Shown here: positions 24,708-33,671 of the stretch, in pieces
Layout: every line of letters begins with the position of its first letter
How positions within the stretch are numbered: the first letter of the stretch is position 1
IMG/VR virus record: IMGVR_UViG_3300033153_007321
Span: 1-36,274 of that record
DNA from: a virus
Length of the DNA stretch: 36,274 nt
Direction: 5' to 3' (one strand)
Position numbers and translations under genes: made by a program
Notes under the pieces: model-generated
Told to the model about the DNA's origin: nothing
The model's database searches: none
The model's input: only the letters and a program-made list of their open reading frames with translations

Positions 24708-27700
24708 TTATAATCCTATATTTTTACGTATAATTTTATTTACTGAGATACTTGCTTCAACTTCCATCAACGGTACTTTCATAGCCTTTCGTATTTTATT
24801 ATTGATATAGAGGTCTGTGAAGATTTCTTTACCGCCTGGTATAACTCCATAAATGTACTCGTTCGCAAGAATATTATCAAAAATTCCTAAATAAAGTTCA
24901 CTTCGAACTTCAACAATTTCAGTCGTATAAACATCATCATATACAAATATGAATTGAGGTTGCTCAATAAAGATAGATTCTGTTACAATACTATCATCAT
25001 AAAGATCTATATAACTAATAACTTCTAAAGCATAAGGGAGTTCTATAATATAAACATTAGTAATTTCTGCTGAGAAAGTTTCTGACGGAGTAGGTCGAAA
25101 ACTAAGAGCTTCCTCAGCTGGAGGTTCTCCAAAACAGGGGAAAGAATAAATAAAGTGATGATGGCCATTTGAAGTAACAGTATAGTCTTGAGCTAAAAAT
25201 GTTCCCCCTGTTAAGTTTGCAACATCAAATGAAATATCATAAAATGTATTGCAAAGTAATCCATTACTTATGTTATAAATTCTTGAATTACCCCCAATAT
25301 CTGTTGCAATTAGTTTCCCCCCGCCGACAGTCCAAGTTCCAAGATCTAAAAACTGCTCCCAATATATGTCAAGATTAAATGAGCCGTTTGCAATATGATT
25401 TGTATAGCTAATAGGACTCTCAAATACATTTATTTTAAAGCTAGTCCATTCAGTAAATAGTTCTTCTATTGAATAAGCTTCATCATAGATATCTAATGTA
25501 ATTCCTGTATAAAGAATTAAATTTTCATCAGTAAATACATCCTCGTAAAGATCAATTACAATTGCTCCAGGATCGACTCTTGTGAGGTTAATAGATTCTG
25601 TAGTAAATACATTTTGAAAAATGTCTATTACTAAAGCATCTGGTAAAACTATCGTTATATCTTCAGTGGTAAATATGTCATCAAAGAGTCCAGGATGCGA
25701 GACAACTTCAGTATAGTTAAAAACTTTCCTAACTGTAAAATTATCAAAACTTCCACTCATGATTCCCTGATTAGCTACTACATAAATAGTCTTAATAGAA
25801 GGATTGGAGACCGTTAATATTTCATTATAATGAGCACTTCCCGACATGACAATAACTGCTGGCCCTCCAAAAACAATACTTAACCCATTAGCAGTAACAT
25901 CATAAGCATCAAATGTTATCTCAAACTGATCTCCATTTACCATACTACAAGATAGAATTTGGCGAGTATTTCCAGAGATAGTAGCGTCTGTAGCTAATAA
26001 TCTTTTATTAACAGCGTCATAACTCCAAGGTATTCCAGTTAGTATCCAAGAGCTTGTACCAGTATCAAAAGTACCATTAATGACTAAATTATCTCCAACA
26101 TTGTAATCTCTTAAATACGATAAATCATTTACATTAATACTTATTTGTATTTCACTTAAAGTAACTTCTTCAGAAGTTTTAGCATCCTCATATATATCAA
26201 TAACTATTGCACCAGCATCGACTCTTGTCAGATTAAGCGATTCAGTTACAATTGCATCATCATAAACATCTACTAAATAGTTTTGATAGAATAAAGTAAC
26301 TAATTCTGTTGTATAAAGGTCATCAAAAATATCGATGTTTCGAGAAGGTAATGCTCCTATATTAATAGTTATATCTTCTGTTGTAAAAATATTATCAAAT
26401 GAGTCTATGAATGAAATAACTTCAACAAATGTGGTGACCCTTTGAAGAACTATATTATCTATAAAAGCTTCAAAGCAATCTCCAGAAGCTCTTATTATAA
26501 AGGGTTCCCCACCTGTCTCATTATAATCAAAATATTCAACAAAAGTCCCCCCATTGTCTCTTGGAATCCCCTCAGAAGTACCTATCATCCACCTTAGATC
26601 ACCATCATCTATATCATCAATATCAAAAGAAATTCTATATCTTCCAGGTACCATATTTATATCATCAGACTGTACAAGGTCATACCAATCATCAGGTATT
26701 ACTTGTTCAAAATGAGCCCACTTATCTACTAAGTCAATATCCCAGCCTGAGTCCCAATCCCAAAAATCGTCTATTGAAAACTCCCCATTCAAAATCATAT
26801 TATCAGTTAGATTTAAATCATCTCTTATGAAAAGAATATCATTAATATCAATATTAGCTTGTATCTCGCTTAAAACAATATCTTCAGTGGTAAAACCTTC
26901 ATCGTAAACTAGAATGTAATTCTCTTCACTTAATGAGATGTTTTCAGTAGTGAATGCTTCATCATATAATGATAATAAATAATTATCAAATAAGAAAGTT
27001 AAATCCTCAGAAGTTTTTGCATCTTCATAAAGATTAATTACTATTGCTCCCGCATCAACTCTTGTTAGATTAAGTGATTCAGTTGTATATCCAAGTTCTG
27101 AAAGGTCTATATTGTATTCTGGTATAAGAGTAATAATATCTTCAGTGGTAAAACCTTCATCGTATGTATTGAGGTTTACTGAGACTTCAAGGGTTATAGC
27201 AGAAACTTCTTTAATAGATATATCATCTATTGCTGCAGTAGTCGGATCATCAACAGCATTTAGATAAAAATCTTGATATTGAGCAAATATCTCTTCTGAA
27301 TACCAACCAGTAGAATCTATTAACTCACCTGAGTTATTTCCAAGCGCAGCTTTAAGTCTACCTTCTGAAAGGGAAGTAACATTAAAAGAAACTCTATAAG
27401 TTTTACCAGTTGTAACAAAACCATATCTAAGAAACCCACTCCAATCAGTATTATTAGTCCAAACCATTTCTCCGCCAGTTATAGCAGTATTCCCATTTAT
27501 TGTCCAAAACCCTGTGTCGCTTGAAAATTCTCTATCAGCCGCAACAGTAATTAGTTCTACTTCATTAACGTATGGATCAGTAACTATAGAATCATCGAAT
27601 GAATCGATGTTTAATTCTCCTATAACAGGGATTGAGGCTGTAATGTCTTCAGTGGTGAATGCCTCTGAATAAATATTAATATCTCCCAATTGAAGATTCT

Positions 27701-30700
27701 CAATTACTATATCCTCCACCGTCTTTGCATCCTCATAGACATTGATAACAATGGCTCCTGCATCGACTCTTGTCAGATTTAATGATTCTGTTGTATACCC
27801 GAATTCTGAAAGGTCAATATTATATATCTGGTAGAATAAAGTTATATCTTCTGTAGTAAACGCTTCATCGTATAAATCGATGTTAGCCTGAATTTCGCTT
27901 AAAGTAATATCTTCAGTGGTATACCCCTCATCAAATAAATCGATATAATATTCTGGAATAAGAGTAGTAATAAATTCAGTTGTATATCCTAAATCGAATA
28001 AATCGATATCAAGATTACCAACATCAAATTCGACTGTAACGTCTTCAGTGGTAAATATATCATCAAGAGGTCTGATATAAGAAATAACTTCCATTGTAAC
28101 ACGAGGATCACCATCAATTAGCATCCAAACAATTTCTCCATCTACATCATAGACAATATCTCCATTTACGTCTCTTAAAGGCTCATAAATAGTATACATT
28201 GAAGAATCCACATAAGCAATATTATATACATTAATATGATATTCTGGTATAAGAGCTGTTACTTCCTCTGTTGTAAAGCCTTCTGAAAAGACATTAACAT
28301 AATATTCTCCTATAAAAGAAGTTTCAGCTGTAACATCTTCTGTAGTATTAATATTATCAAGAATATCTATAAGAATATTTTTTTCAAGAGTTGATACTGT
28401 ATCTACATTCTCCCATCCAAAGATGTTTAAATCAATTCTTGTAATAATGTCTTCTGTTGTAAATCCTTCTGAATAGACATCAACATTTAAATCTCCTATA
28501 ACAGGGATTGAAGCTATTATATCTTCAGTGGTAAATCCCTCTGAATAGGCATTGACATTTAATTCTGAAACTGATACAATAATATCTTCTGTTGTAAATA
28601 CAAAATCATAGGACTCAATATATGACGCTTCGTGTTGTTGTATATATTCAATTGTATAAGCAAAATCCTGAAGATTTATATCTCCTAATTGTAGGTTTTC
28701 AGTAGTAATACCCTCCGAGGTCTTCGCATCATCATAAAGATTAATTACTATTGCACCTGCATCAACTCTTGTGAGGTTAAGTGACTCAGTTGTATATCCA
28801 AATTCTGAAAGATCAATATTATATTCTTGGTAAAATGAAGTTATATCTTCTGTTGTAAATATATCATCGTATGTATCAACTATTGGATCAGAAACTATAA
28901 CATTTGGTATCTGTTGAACTACAATATCATCTATTGTAAATTCTTTACCAATTGCCATGAAAGTGTCTCCGAATTTAATTAGTGGACTCCAATTTTGACA
29001 CTCTACAACAATAAATTCATAATTTTGATACTCTGTATTCAAAGATGGGTTCAAAATTTGAATTGGACTCTCTGCATCAGCAATACCCATCTTAGATGTT
29101 GAATTTGAAGATTTGGCTCGCCAAGTAAATCTATATGGTCTGCCAATAACCAACTGACCATATTTGTAAATAGAAGCTTCATAAGCTACATTATTAACCG
29201 TAAAAGTCATATCGAATGAGCCAGAGTTCCAAGCAACAGTACCGTTAGATAGCGACCACCAACCTGTCCCATCTGTTTCAAAAGTACTTGAAGCTGCTGG
29301 AATAGCATTAACATTTACTACATCACTAAAATTATTACTGGCTATAGAATCATCATAGACATCAACATTTAATTCTCCTATAACAGGGATTGAAACTGTA
29401 ACATCTTCTGTTGTAAATCCTTCTGAATAGGTATTAATATGATATTCTGGTATAAGAGCTGTAACATCTTCAGTTGTAAATATATCATCGTATGTATTGA
29501 GGTTTACTGAGACTTCAAGAGTTACTGCAGAAACTTCTTTTACTGAAACATCATCTATTTCTGCATTACATGGTGTTCCTGTATACTGTTTAATTATAAA
29601 CCACATAAAACCTGCTTCAAGTATGCCTGTGTGTACCCCAGGAGAGGATATATAGACCATCATATCAGCACCAAATTGAAGAGCAAATGTTCCAGTTATA
29701 GATTTAACATCTATCGAATAATAATAAGATTTACCGGCTGTTAAAATAGTTTGACTAACACTTGCAGATGTTCCATCCGTTATTAAATTCAACTGTCCAG
29801 GTGTAGTCTGGGTAATATTACTTGTAGCATCACCGACCTCAGTTACATCCCAACCATCTGGGTCATCACTTGTCCAGTTTGCGAAATCACCATTTATTAC
29901 TAATTCTATTGGACTAAGATATGGATCTGAAACAATAGAATCATCGAATAAATCAATACCAGCTTGTATTCCACTTAAAGTTATATCTTCAGTTGTAAAT
30001 GAATCATCATATGTATCAACTATAGGATCAGAAACTATGACATTTGATATTTGTTGAAATATAATATCATCTATTGTAAATTCTCTACCGATTGGGACAC
30101 TAGATGCATCAAATACAATCAGCGGATTGATATTTGGAGCAACTTGTATAAATTCATAATTTTGATATTCTGTAGTTAAGTTCGGATTTAATATTGTTGT
30201 ATAACTACCTTCAGCACTTGGACGCATTTTCTCTGTAGAGTTAGAAGATTTTGCTCTCCACTTAAATCTATATTTAATTCCCTGAACAGTTCCAGTCCAT
30301 CTGTGAATTCCAGCTTGATAACCAACCTCTGTTACAGTACAAGTGGCATCCTTCGTACCAGAATTCCAAACAAAAGAAGAACGTGCCTCCTCCCACCACC
30401 CAGTACCATCAGTATCAAAATAGGCTGAAGCATCAGGAACAAGATTAACATTTACTACATCACTAAAATTATTACTGGCTATAGAATCATCATAGACATC
30501 AACATTTAATTCTCCTATAACAGGGATTGAAGCTGTAACATCCTCTGTTGTAAATCCTAAATCGAATGAATCGATATGGTATTCTGGTATAAGAGCTGTA
30601 ATGTCTTCAGTGGTAAAACCTTCTGAAAAGACATTAATATTTCCTAATTGAGAATTCTCAATCGTTACCTCTTCAGTTGTAAATCCTAAATCGTATGTAT

Positions 30701-32543
30701 CTACATGGTATTCAGGTATAAGAGTGATAACGGATTCTGTTGTAAATGCTTCATCAAATAAATTAACATGGTATTCTGGTATAAGAGTGGTAACGGATTC
30801 TGTTGTAAATGCTTCATCGAATGAATCGATGTTTAATTCTCCTATAACAGGGATTGAGGCTGTAATGTCTTCAGTAGTATAAATATTATCATAAACATCT
30901 ACTTCTAAACCCCCTCCCTCAGCATCGGCCTTAATTGCAAAAACGACAGCTGCCTGGTAACTTACGGCACCTACTTCATACGAGAAAGTATCTTCTCCGA
31001 GTTCATAGGCAAGGTCGTGGCTAACAACACCACTAATTCCTGACTCAAAACTTGTTTGCCCATTCAATGCACAATTTACTGTATTATCATATACTGACCC
31101 AAATATGAAGCCTAAGTCATTCGCACCAACATCTCCTATATCCTCACTCGTCCAAGTGGTGTCGTCATCACCACTGTCTGTTGCATCAGACCCAATTACA
31201 AATGTTTCATCTACAACCGTTCCTGATAGAAAAAACAATATAACAGTCCCATCAAATTGAAAATCATCTGTGAAAGACCCTGTGAAAGTTAGTCCAGTTG
31301 CTCCTCGGGTTGGAAAACCTGTTTCGCCATATTTTAAATAATAAGCACCTGCTGCTTGCTCATTATTACTTGTATCACCCCCACCTGCAAGAAGTGTAAA
31401 ATGGTCATCAGTATCAGCATCAAAATTACTAATGTCTAATATATCATTTCCAGCCGTGCCCATATAGCCACCAACCAAACAAAAGATTGCGGCTGTTGCG
31501 TTTGCCGGAACGTCTATACCTGTAATTGTCCAAGTTTGACTTGATGTTGGAAGTGGACTTACAAGCCACTTATATACTGTTCCAATGGTGATTCCACTAA
31601 TAGCTTCAGCAAAAATAGATACGTCAACAACAACAGCTTGTTCAAATAAATCAATGTTTAGATCAACAATGCCTAATCCAGAAAGAGTAATATCCTCCAC
31701 TGTATATGCTTCTGAAAAGACATCAATGTAAGAAGTTAAATCAGATGAGATTGATTCTGTGGTAAAACCTTCTGAGAAAACATTAACATTATTATCGGCA
31801 ACGTCAATAAATGAAGTAATGATATCTTCTGTGGTAAAACCTTCTGAGAAAACATTAACATCTAAAATTGCTTGAAAAACTAAAGCTGTAACATCTTCTG
31901 TTGTAAATCCTTCTGAATAGGTATTAATATGATATTCTGGTATAAGAGTTATAATGTCTTCTGTTGTGAATCCTTCTGAATAAGCGTCTATCTCAACAAA
32001 ACTAACAACTCCAGTTTCAATAGTTACATCTTCAGTTGTATAACCCAGTTCATAATCAATATTAATATCTCTATCTGGAAGAGATTCAGTATATACCCCA
32101 TCAGTCCATATATCCCAAATATATTGATATTCCTTATCTCCACCCCCTACTCTGTCATAAACAATTCTTACTTCTATATCTGATAAAATTTGATCATTTG
32201 CTAAAATAGCACTCTCTGTTTGAATAGCAGCATTACCGTTTGGCCCCATAGCTAATAACCAATTTCCCCAAGAACCGCCTCCGTTTAATGAGTATTCAAT
32301 TCCCCAAATATCATTATCATAAGCTGTAGTTCCAGACCATTTAACATATAAGGTTAATGCAGTATAAACTTCAATTGGAGTTTGCCAAGTGTGGTATCTA
32401 TATGTTGAATCGGCTACATTATACCAATCAGCATTTGTGGTTTCATCTCCTCCAGTAGCAGTATCATATGCCTGCCCAGGATTAGACATTATTATACCGG
32501 AATCACCAGTACTAGCGGTAGGTTTCCTTATCTCATTAGCCAT
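24708..32543 (-). CDS. Giant repeat/lectin-domain adhesin (2,611 aa)
   Basis: The largest gene. After a beta-sandwich-like head (residues about 1-155), nearly 60 tandem copies of a 20-24-residue unit follow; the core is xIDxFxEGFTTEDITxxIPEY with variants such as DSIVTE and EDAKTSE. The array is broken by one domain similar to the 253-aa neighbour (about 328-545, ending in a GGG linker) and seven lectin-like domains. These start near residues 698, 880, 1078, 1662, 1915, 2152 and 2385, many opening with INGxF or NGSF and ending IDDIxxxxV, as in galactose-binding/CBM_4_9-type folds. The last 60 residues are basic and form a distinct end. It is probably a long fibre displaying many sugar-binding domains, or a baseplate-attached adhesin. 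There is no signal peptide. GGGGGA lies upstream of the ATG. Confidence 0.8.
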   Translation of the reverse strand: MANEIRKPTASTGDSGIIMSNPGQAYDTATGGDETTNADWYNVADSTYRYHTWQTPIEVYTALTLYVKWSGTTAYDNDIWGIEYSLNGGGSWGNWLLAMGPNGNAAIQTESAILANDQILSDIEVRIVYDRVGGGDKEYQYIWDIWTDGVYTESLPDRDINIDYELGYTTEDVTIETGVVSFVEIDAYSEGFTTEDIITLIPEYHINTYSEGFTTEDVTALVFQAILDVNVFSEGFTTEDIITSFIDVADNNVNVFSEGFTTESISSDLTSYIDVFSEAYTVEDITLSGLGIVDLNIDLFEQAVVVDVSIFAEAISGITIGTVYKWLVSPLPTSSQTWTITGIDVPANATAAIFCLVGGYMGTAGNDILDISNFDADTDDHFTLLAGGGDTSNNEQAAGAYYLKYGETGFPTRGATGLTFTGSFTDDFQFDGTVILFFLSGTVVDETFVIGSDATDSGDDDTTWTSEDIGDVGANDLGFIFGSVYDNTVNCALNGQTSFESGISGVVSHDLAYELGEDTFSYEVGAVSYQAAVVFAIKADAEGGGLEVDVYDNIYTTEDITASIPVIGELNIDSFDEAFTTESVTTLIPEYHVNLFDEAFTTESVITLIPEYHVDTYDLGFTTEEVTIENSQLGNINVFSEGFTTEDITALIPEYHIDSFDLGFTTEDVTASIPVIGELNVDVYDDSIASNNFSDVVNVNLVPDASAYFDTDGTGWWEEARSSFVWNSGTKDATCTVTEVGYQAGIHRWTGTVQGIKYRFKWRAKSSNSTEKMRPSAEGSYTTILNPNLTTEYQNYEFIQVAPNINPLIVFDASSVPIGREFTIDDIIFQQISNVIVSDPIVDTYDDSFTTEDITLSGIQAGIDLFDDSIVSDPYLSPIELVINGDFANWTSDDPDGWDVTEVGDATSNITQTTPGQLNLITDGTSASVSQTILTAGKSYYYSIDVKSITGTFALQFGADMMVYISSPGVHTGILEAGFMWFIIKQYTGTPCNAEIDDVSVKEVSAVTLEVSVNLNTYDDIFTTEDVTALIPEYHINTYSEGFTTEDVTVSIPVIGELNVDVYDDSIASNNFSDVVNVNAIPAASSTFETDGTGWWSLSNGTVAWNSGSFDMTFTVNNVAYEASIYKYGQLVIGRPYRFTWRAKSSNSTSKMGIADAESPIQILNPSLNTEYQNYEFIVVECQNWSPLIKFGDTFMAIGKEFTIDDIVVQQIPNVIVSDPIVDTYDDIFTTEDITSFYQEYNIDLSEFGYTTESLNLTRVDAGAIVINLYDDAKTSEGITTENLQLGDINLQDFAYTIEYIQQHEASYIESYDFVFTTEDIIVSVSELNVNAYSEGFTTEDIIASIPVIGDLNVDVYSEGFTTEDIITRIDLNIFGWENVDTVSTLEKNILIDILDNINTTEDVTAETSFIGEYYVNVFSEGFTTEEVTALIPEYHINVYNIAYVDSSMYTIYEPLRDVNGDIVYDVDGEIVWMLIDGDPRVTMEVISYIRPLDDIFTTEDVTVEFDVGNLDIDLFDLGYTTEFITTLIPEYYIDLFDEGYTTEDITLSEIQANIDLYDEAFTTEDITLFYQIYNIDLSEFGYTTESLNLTRVDAGAIVINVYEDAKTVEDIVIENLQLGDINIYSEAFTTEDITASIPVIGELNIDSFDDSIVTDPYVNEVELITVAADREFSSDTGFWTINGNTAITGGEMVWTNNTDWSGFLRYGFVTTGKTYRVSFNVTSLSEGRLKAALGNNSGELIDSTGWYSEEIFAQYQDFYLNAVDDPTTAAIDDISIKEVSAITLEVSVNLNTYDEGFTTEDIITLIPEYNIDLSELGYTTESLNLTRVDAGAIVINLYEDAKTSEDLTFLFDNYLLSLYDEAFTTENISLSEENYILVYDEGFTTEDIVLSEIQANIDINDILFIRDDLNLTDNMILNGEFSIDDFWDWDSGWDIDLVDKWAHFEQVIPDDWYDLVQSDDINMVPGRYRISFDIDDIDDGDLRWMIGTSEGIPRDNGGTFVEYFDYNETGGEPFIIRASGDCFEAFIDNIVLQRVTTFVEVISFIDSFDNIFTTEDITINIGALPSRNIDIFDDLYTTELVTLFYQNYLVDVYDDAIVTESLNLTRVDAGAIVIDIYEDAKTSEEVTLSEIQISINVNDLSYLRDYNVGDNLVINGTFDTGTSSWILTGIPWSYDAVNKRLLATDATISGNTRQILSCSMVNGDQFEITFDAYDVTANGLSIVFGGPAVIVMSGSAHYNEILTVSNPSIKTIYVVANQGIMSGSFDNFTVRKVFNYTEVVSHPGLFDDIFTTEDITIVLPDALVIDIFQNVFTTESINLTRVDPGAIVIDLYEDVFTDENLILYTGITLDIYDEAYSIEELFTEWTSFKINVFESPISYTNHIANGSFNLDIYWEQFLDLGTWTVGGGKLIATDIGGNSRIYNISNGLLCNTFYDISFDVANLTGGTFLAQDYTVTSNGHHHFIYSFPCFGEPPAEEALSFRPTPSETFSAEITNVYIIELPYALEVISYIDLYDDSIVTESIFIEQPQFIFVYDDVYTTEIVEVRSELYLGIFDNILANEYIYGVIPGGKEIFTDLYINNKIRKAMKVPLMEVEASISVNKIIRKNIGL
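29307..29394 (-). repeat. 88-bp perfect direct repeat, copy 1
   Basis: Identical to 30444-30531, found just before two paralogous lectin domains of the giant adhesin. The offset is 1,137 bp, exactly 379 codons. Confidence 0.92.
30444..30531 (-). repeat. 88-bp perfect direct repeat, copy 2
   Basis: Identical to 29307-29394. It covers the linker SIPVIGELN, the unit VDVYDDSIASNNFSD, and the entry into the lectin domain. Confidence 0.92.
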
Positions 32544-32604
32544 TAAAATCCCCCAAAGTATTAGTTACAGTATAAATAGAAAGATGTCTTGTTATATCAG
32601 CCAT
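32536..32604 (-). CDS. Possible 22-aa ORF between the two adhesin-type genes
   Basis: An ATG one nucleotide after the stop of the 253-aa gene opens a frame MADITRHLSIYTVTNTLGDF... of 22 residues that ends 8 nt inside the giant adhesin gene. The ribosome site is poor (GAAGAT). It fills the only gap here, but it may be a non-coding remnant of a lost adhesin repeat rather than a gene. Confidence 0.25.
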   Translation of the reverse strand: MADITRHLSIYTVTNTLGDFNG

Positions 32605-32605
32605 A

Positions 32606-33367
32606 TTAATCTTCAACTGTTATTCCCAAAGAATCTGTTTGAATAGTTAACTCCTCTATTGAATGTCCCTCAGAAAAAGTATCAATCTCATCACCACCAC
32701 CAGCAGCTGCTCCCTTAAATGCAAATTGAACTCCTGTCCTTCCATCGACTACATCTGTTGTTATAGTAGCAACCCCAGTATTATCAGCACTTGCCATTAC
32801 TTTTGTTCCCCAAGACATACTTGGAGAGAAAGCATTTCCCGGCCTTTGAGCAGACTCGCCTCCATAAAACCAACCGGTTCCAGAATAAACAAAAGTCCCA
32901 AAATCTGCACCATCAAGAGAAGAATGGACAATAACTAAACAATCATCTTCATCAGTAATTATCTCATCAACATCAAAAACATCCGTATCGGCAGTGTTAG
33001 GTGTTCCCAGGGCATTGAAAGGGTCAGCGGTATCTACCCCCCTCAACACAATATAAGATCCACAATACTCCGTAGCAGAAACGGAAGTTACGGTAAAATC
33101 TCCCGACTCGCTTCCCGAAGCAACTTTATAAAAAGCACCAATAGTATCTGACCCGTTAGTGCCATCAGAATACATAAAGGTGTAGCCCGCTTCACTTACG
33201 TTTCCCGAACCTGTCCATTGAACTGGATCACCATCTTCATTACTCACCAATAGAATGATTAAATCATCCGCCTGTATGCTCCCCCAATGGGAAAAGGTTA
33301 GTGTATCGCCAGTATCAGCAGATGGTAAAGAAACAGCGTCACTATAAACTACTGTTGGTACAGCCAT
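32606..33367 (-). CDS. Beta-sandwich fibre protein, paralogue of giant adhesin domain
   Basis: 253-aa protein with a phage fibre-type beta-sandwich. It opens AVPTVVYSDAVSLPSADTG, with GSIQADDLIILLVSNEDG and later FYKVASGSESGDFTVT and YCGSYIVLRGV, a pattern common in virion fibre domains. It ends with TGVQFAFKGAAAGGGDEI followed by DTFSEGHSIEELTI. This reproduces the arrangement inside the giant adhesin, where AAVVFAIKADAEGGGLEV leads into VDVYDNIYTTEDIT. The protein is therefore the same domain plus linker plus a single FTTEDIT-type unit. It is most likely a short fibre or an attachment partner of the adhesin. Confidence 0.75.
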   Translation of the reverse strand: MAVPTVVYSDAVSLPSADTGDTLTFSHWGSIQADDLIILLVSNEDGDPVQWTGSGNVSEAGYTFMYSDGTNGSDTIGAFYKVASGSESGDFTVTSVSATEYCGSYIVLRGVDTADPFNALGTPNTADTDVFDVDEIITDEDDCLVIVHSSLDGADFGTFVYSGTGWFYGGESAQRPGNAFSPSMSWGTKVMASADNTGVATITTDVVDGRTGVQFAFKGAAAGGGDEIDTFSEGHSIEELTIQTDSLGITVED

Positions 33368-33486
33368 TAGATTCTCCCTAACTTTATTAGAGGATCATTT
33401 GCTTGTAATCCAGATGGATATGGTAAAGAAATTATACCATTTGAGTAAGTTACTCCCCCGTTTTCTATGTAAGTTGGAGCTGCCAC
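33367..33486 (-). CDS. 39-aa GTG-started ORF, N-terminal fragment of the same fibre family
   Basis: A GTG at 33486 with AAAGG about 9 nt before it opens a 39-residue frame, VAAPTYIENG to LIKLGRI. Its TAA overlaps the ATG of the 253-aa gene (TAATG). The sequence APTYIENGG...LPYPSGLQANDPLIKL matches the first 40 residues of this fibre-domain family, including the APT start and the GLQANDxLI strand also seen in the 253-aa protein (GSIQADDLIIL). It therefore looks like the opening of a paralogue whose remainder was lost. It may still be translated as a coupler for the next gene. Confidence 0.55.
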   Translation of the reverse strand: MAAPTYIENGGVTYSNGIISLPYPSGLQANDPLIKLGRI

Positions 33487-33488
33487 TA

Positions 33489-33671
33489 TTAATTACCTTT
33501 CAATGGTGGATCATTAATATTAGTTTTATGTCCCGCTTCTTTAAAAATAATCATATCATCTAAAATACACATAAAATAAGGTATTCCCCTAATTGGCTTA
33601 ATTTCTTTAGGTATTATATCAATAACAATTACTTCTTCTATAATAGAAATATGATTAACTACTTCGATCAT
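33489..33671 (-). CDS. Hypothetical small protein
   Basis: 60-aa protein with no recognised domain. It is rich in isoleucine with a likely strand-rich first half (EVVNHISIIEEVIVIDIIP) and then GIPYFMCILDDMIIFKEAG. The start overlaps the stop of the beta-helix gene by 4 nt (ATGA), and a GTG-started ORF begins 2 nt after its stop, so it is tied into the same translational chain. Function unknown. Confidence 0.55.
   Translation of the reverse strand: MIEVVNHISIIEEVIVIDIIPKEIKPIRGIPYFMCILDDMIIFKEAGHKTNINDPPLKGN

Larger units (their letters stand above)
24860..32075 (-). repeat. FTTEDIT protein-repeat array in giant adhesin
   Basis: About 58 units by my reading, including degenerate ones, of a motif with core hydrophobic-(I/V)-D/N-x-(Y/F)-x-E/D-x-F-T-T-E-(D/S)-(I/V)-T. 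Linkers come from a small set (ALIPEYH, ASIPVIGELN, LTRVDAGAIV, LSEIQAN, ENLQLGD, FYQxYN) that recurs in different orders. Similar linkers often share nearly identical DNA. The count is by eye and could change by several units depending on how degenerate copies are treated. Confidence 0.85.

Noticed and set aside
24860-32075. CRISPR array or tandem non-coding repeats suggested by repeated DNA
   Set aside because: The repeats are in-frame parts of one uninterrupted coding sequence, differ in spacing and sequence, and have no unique spacers.
20282-32543. Diversity-generating retroelement acting on the fibre or adhesin
   Set aside because: I found no reverse transcriptase and no template/variable repeat pair with adenine-specific differences in this window. 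The observed repeats suggest recombination instead.
32536-32606. Frameshift joining the 253-aa protein directly to the giant adhesin
   Set aside because: The adhesin begins with its own beta-sandwich head and a strong GGGGGA ribosome site, and I see no slippery site at the junction. Truncation or duplication explains the similarity better.
33489-33671. Reading the 60-aa ORF as the end of the beta-helix gene through a frameshift
   Set aside because: The beta-helix protein has a natural-looking ending after the TIGAYD motif, and the 4-nt ATGA overlap is a normal coupled start. No slippery sequence is evident.
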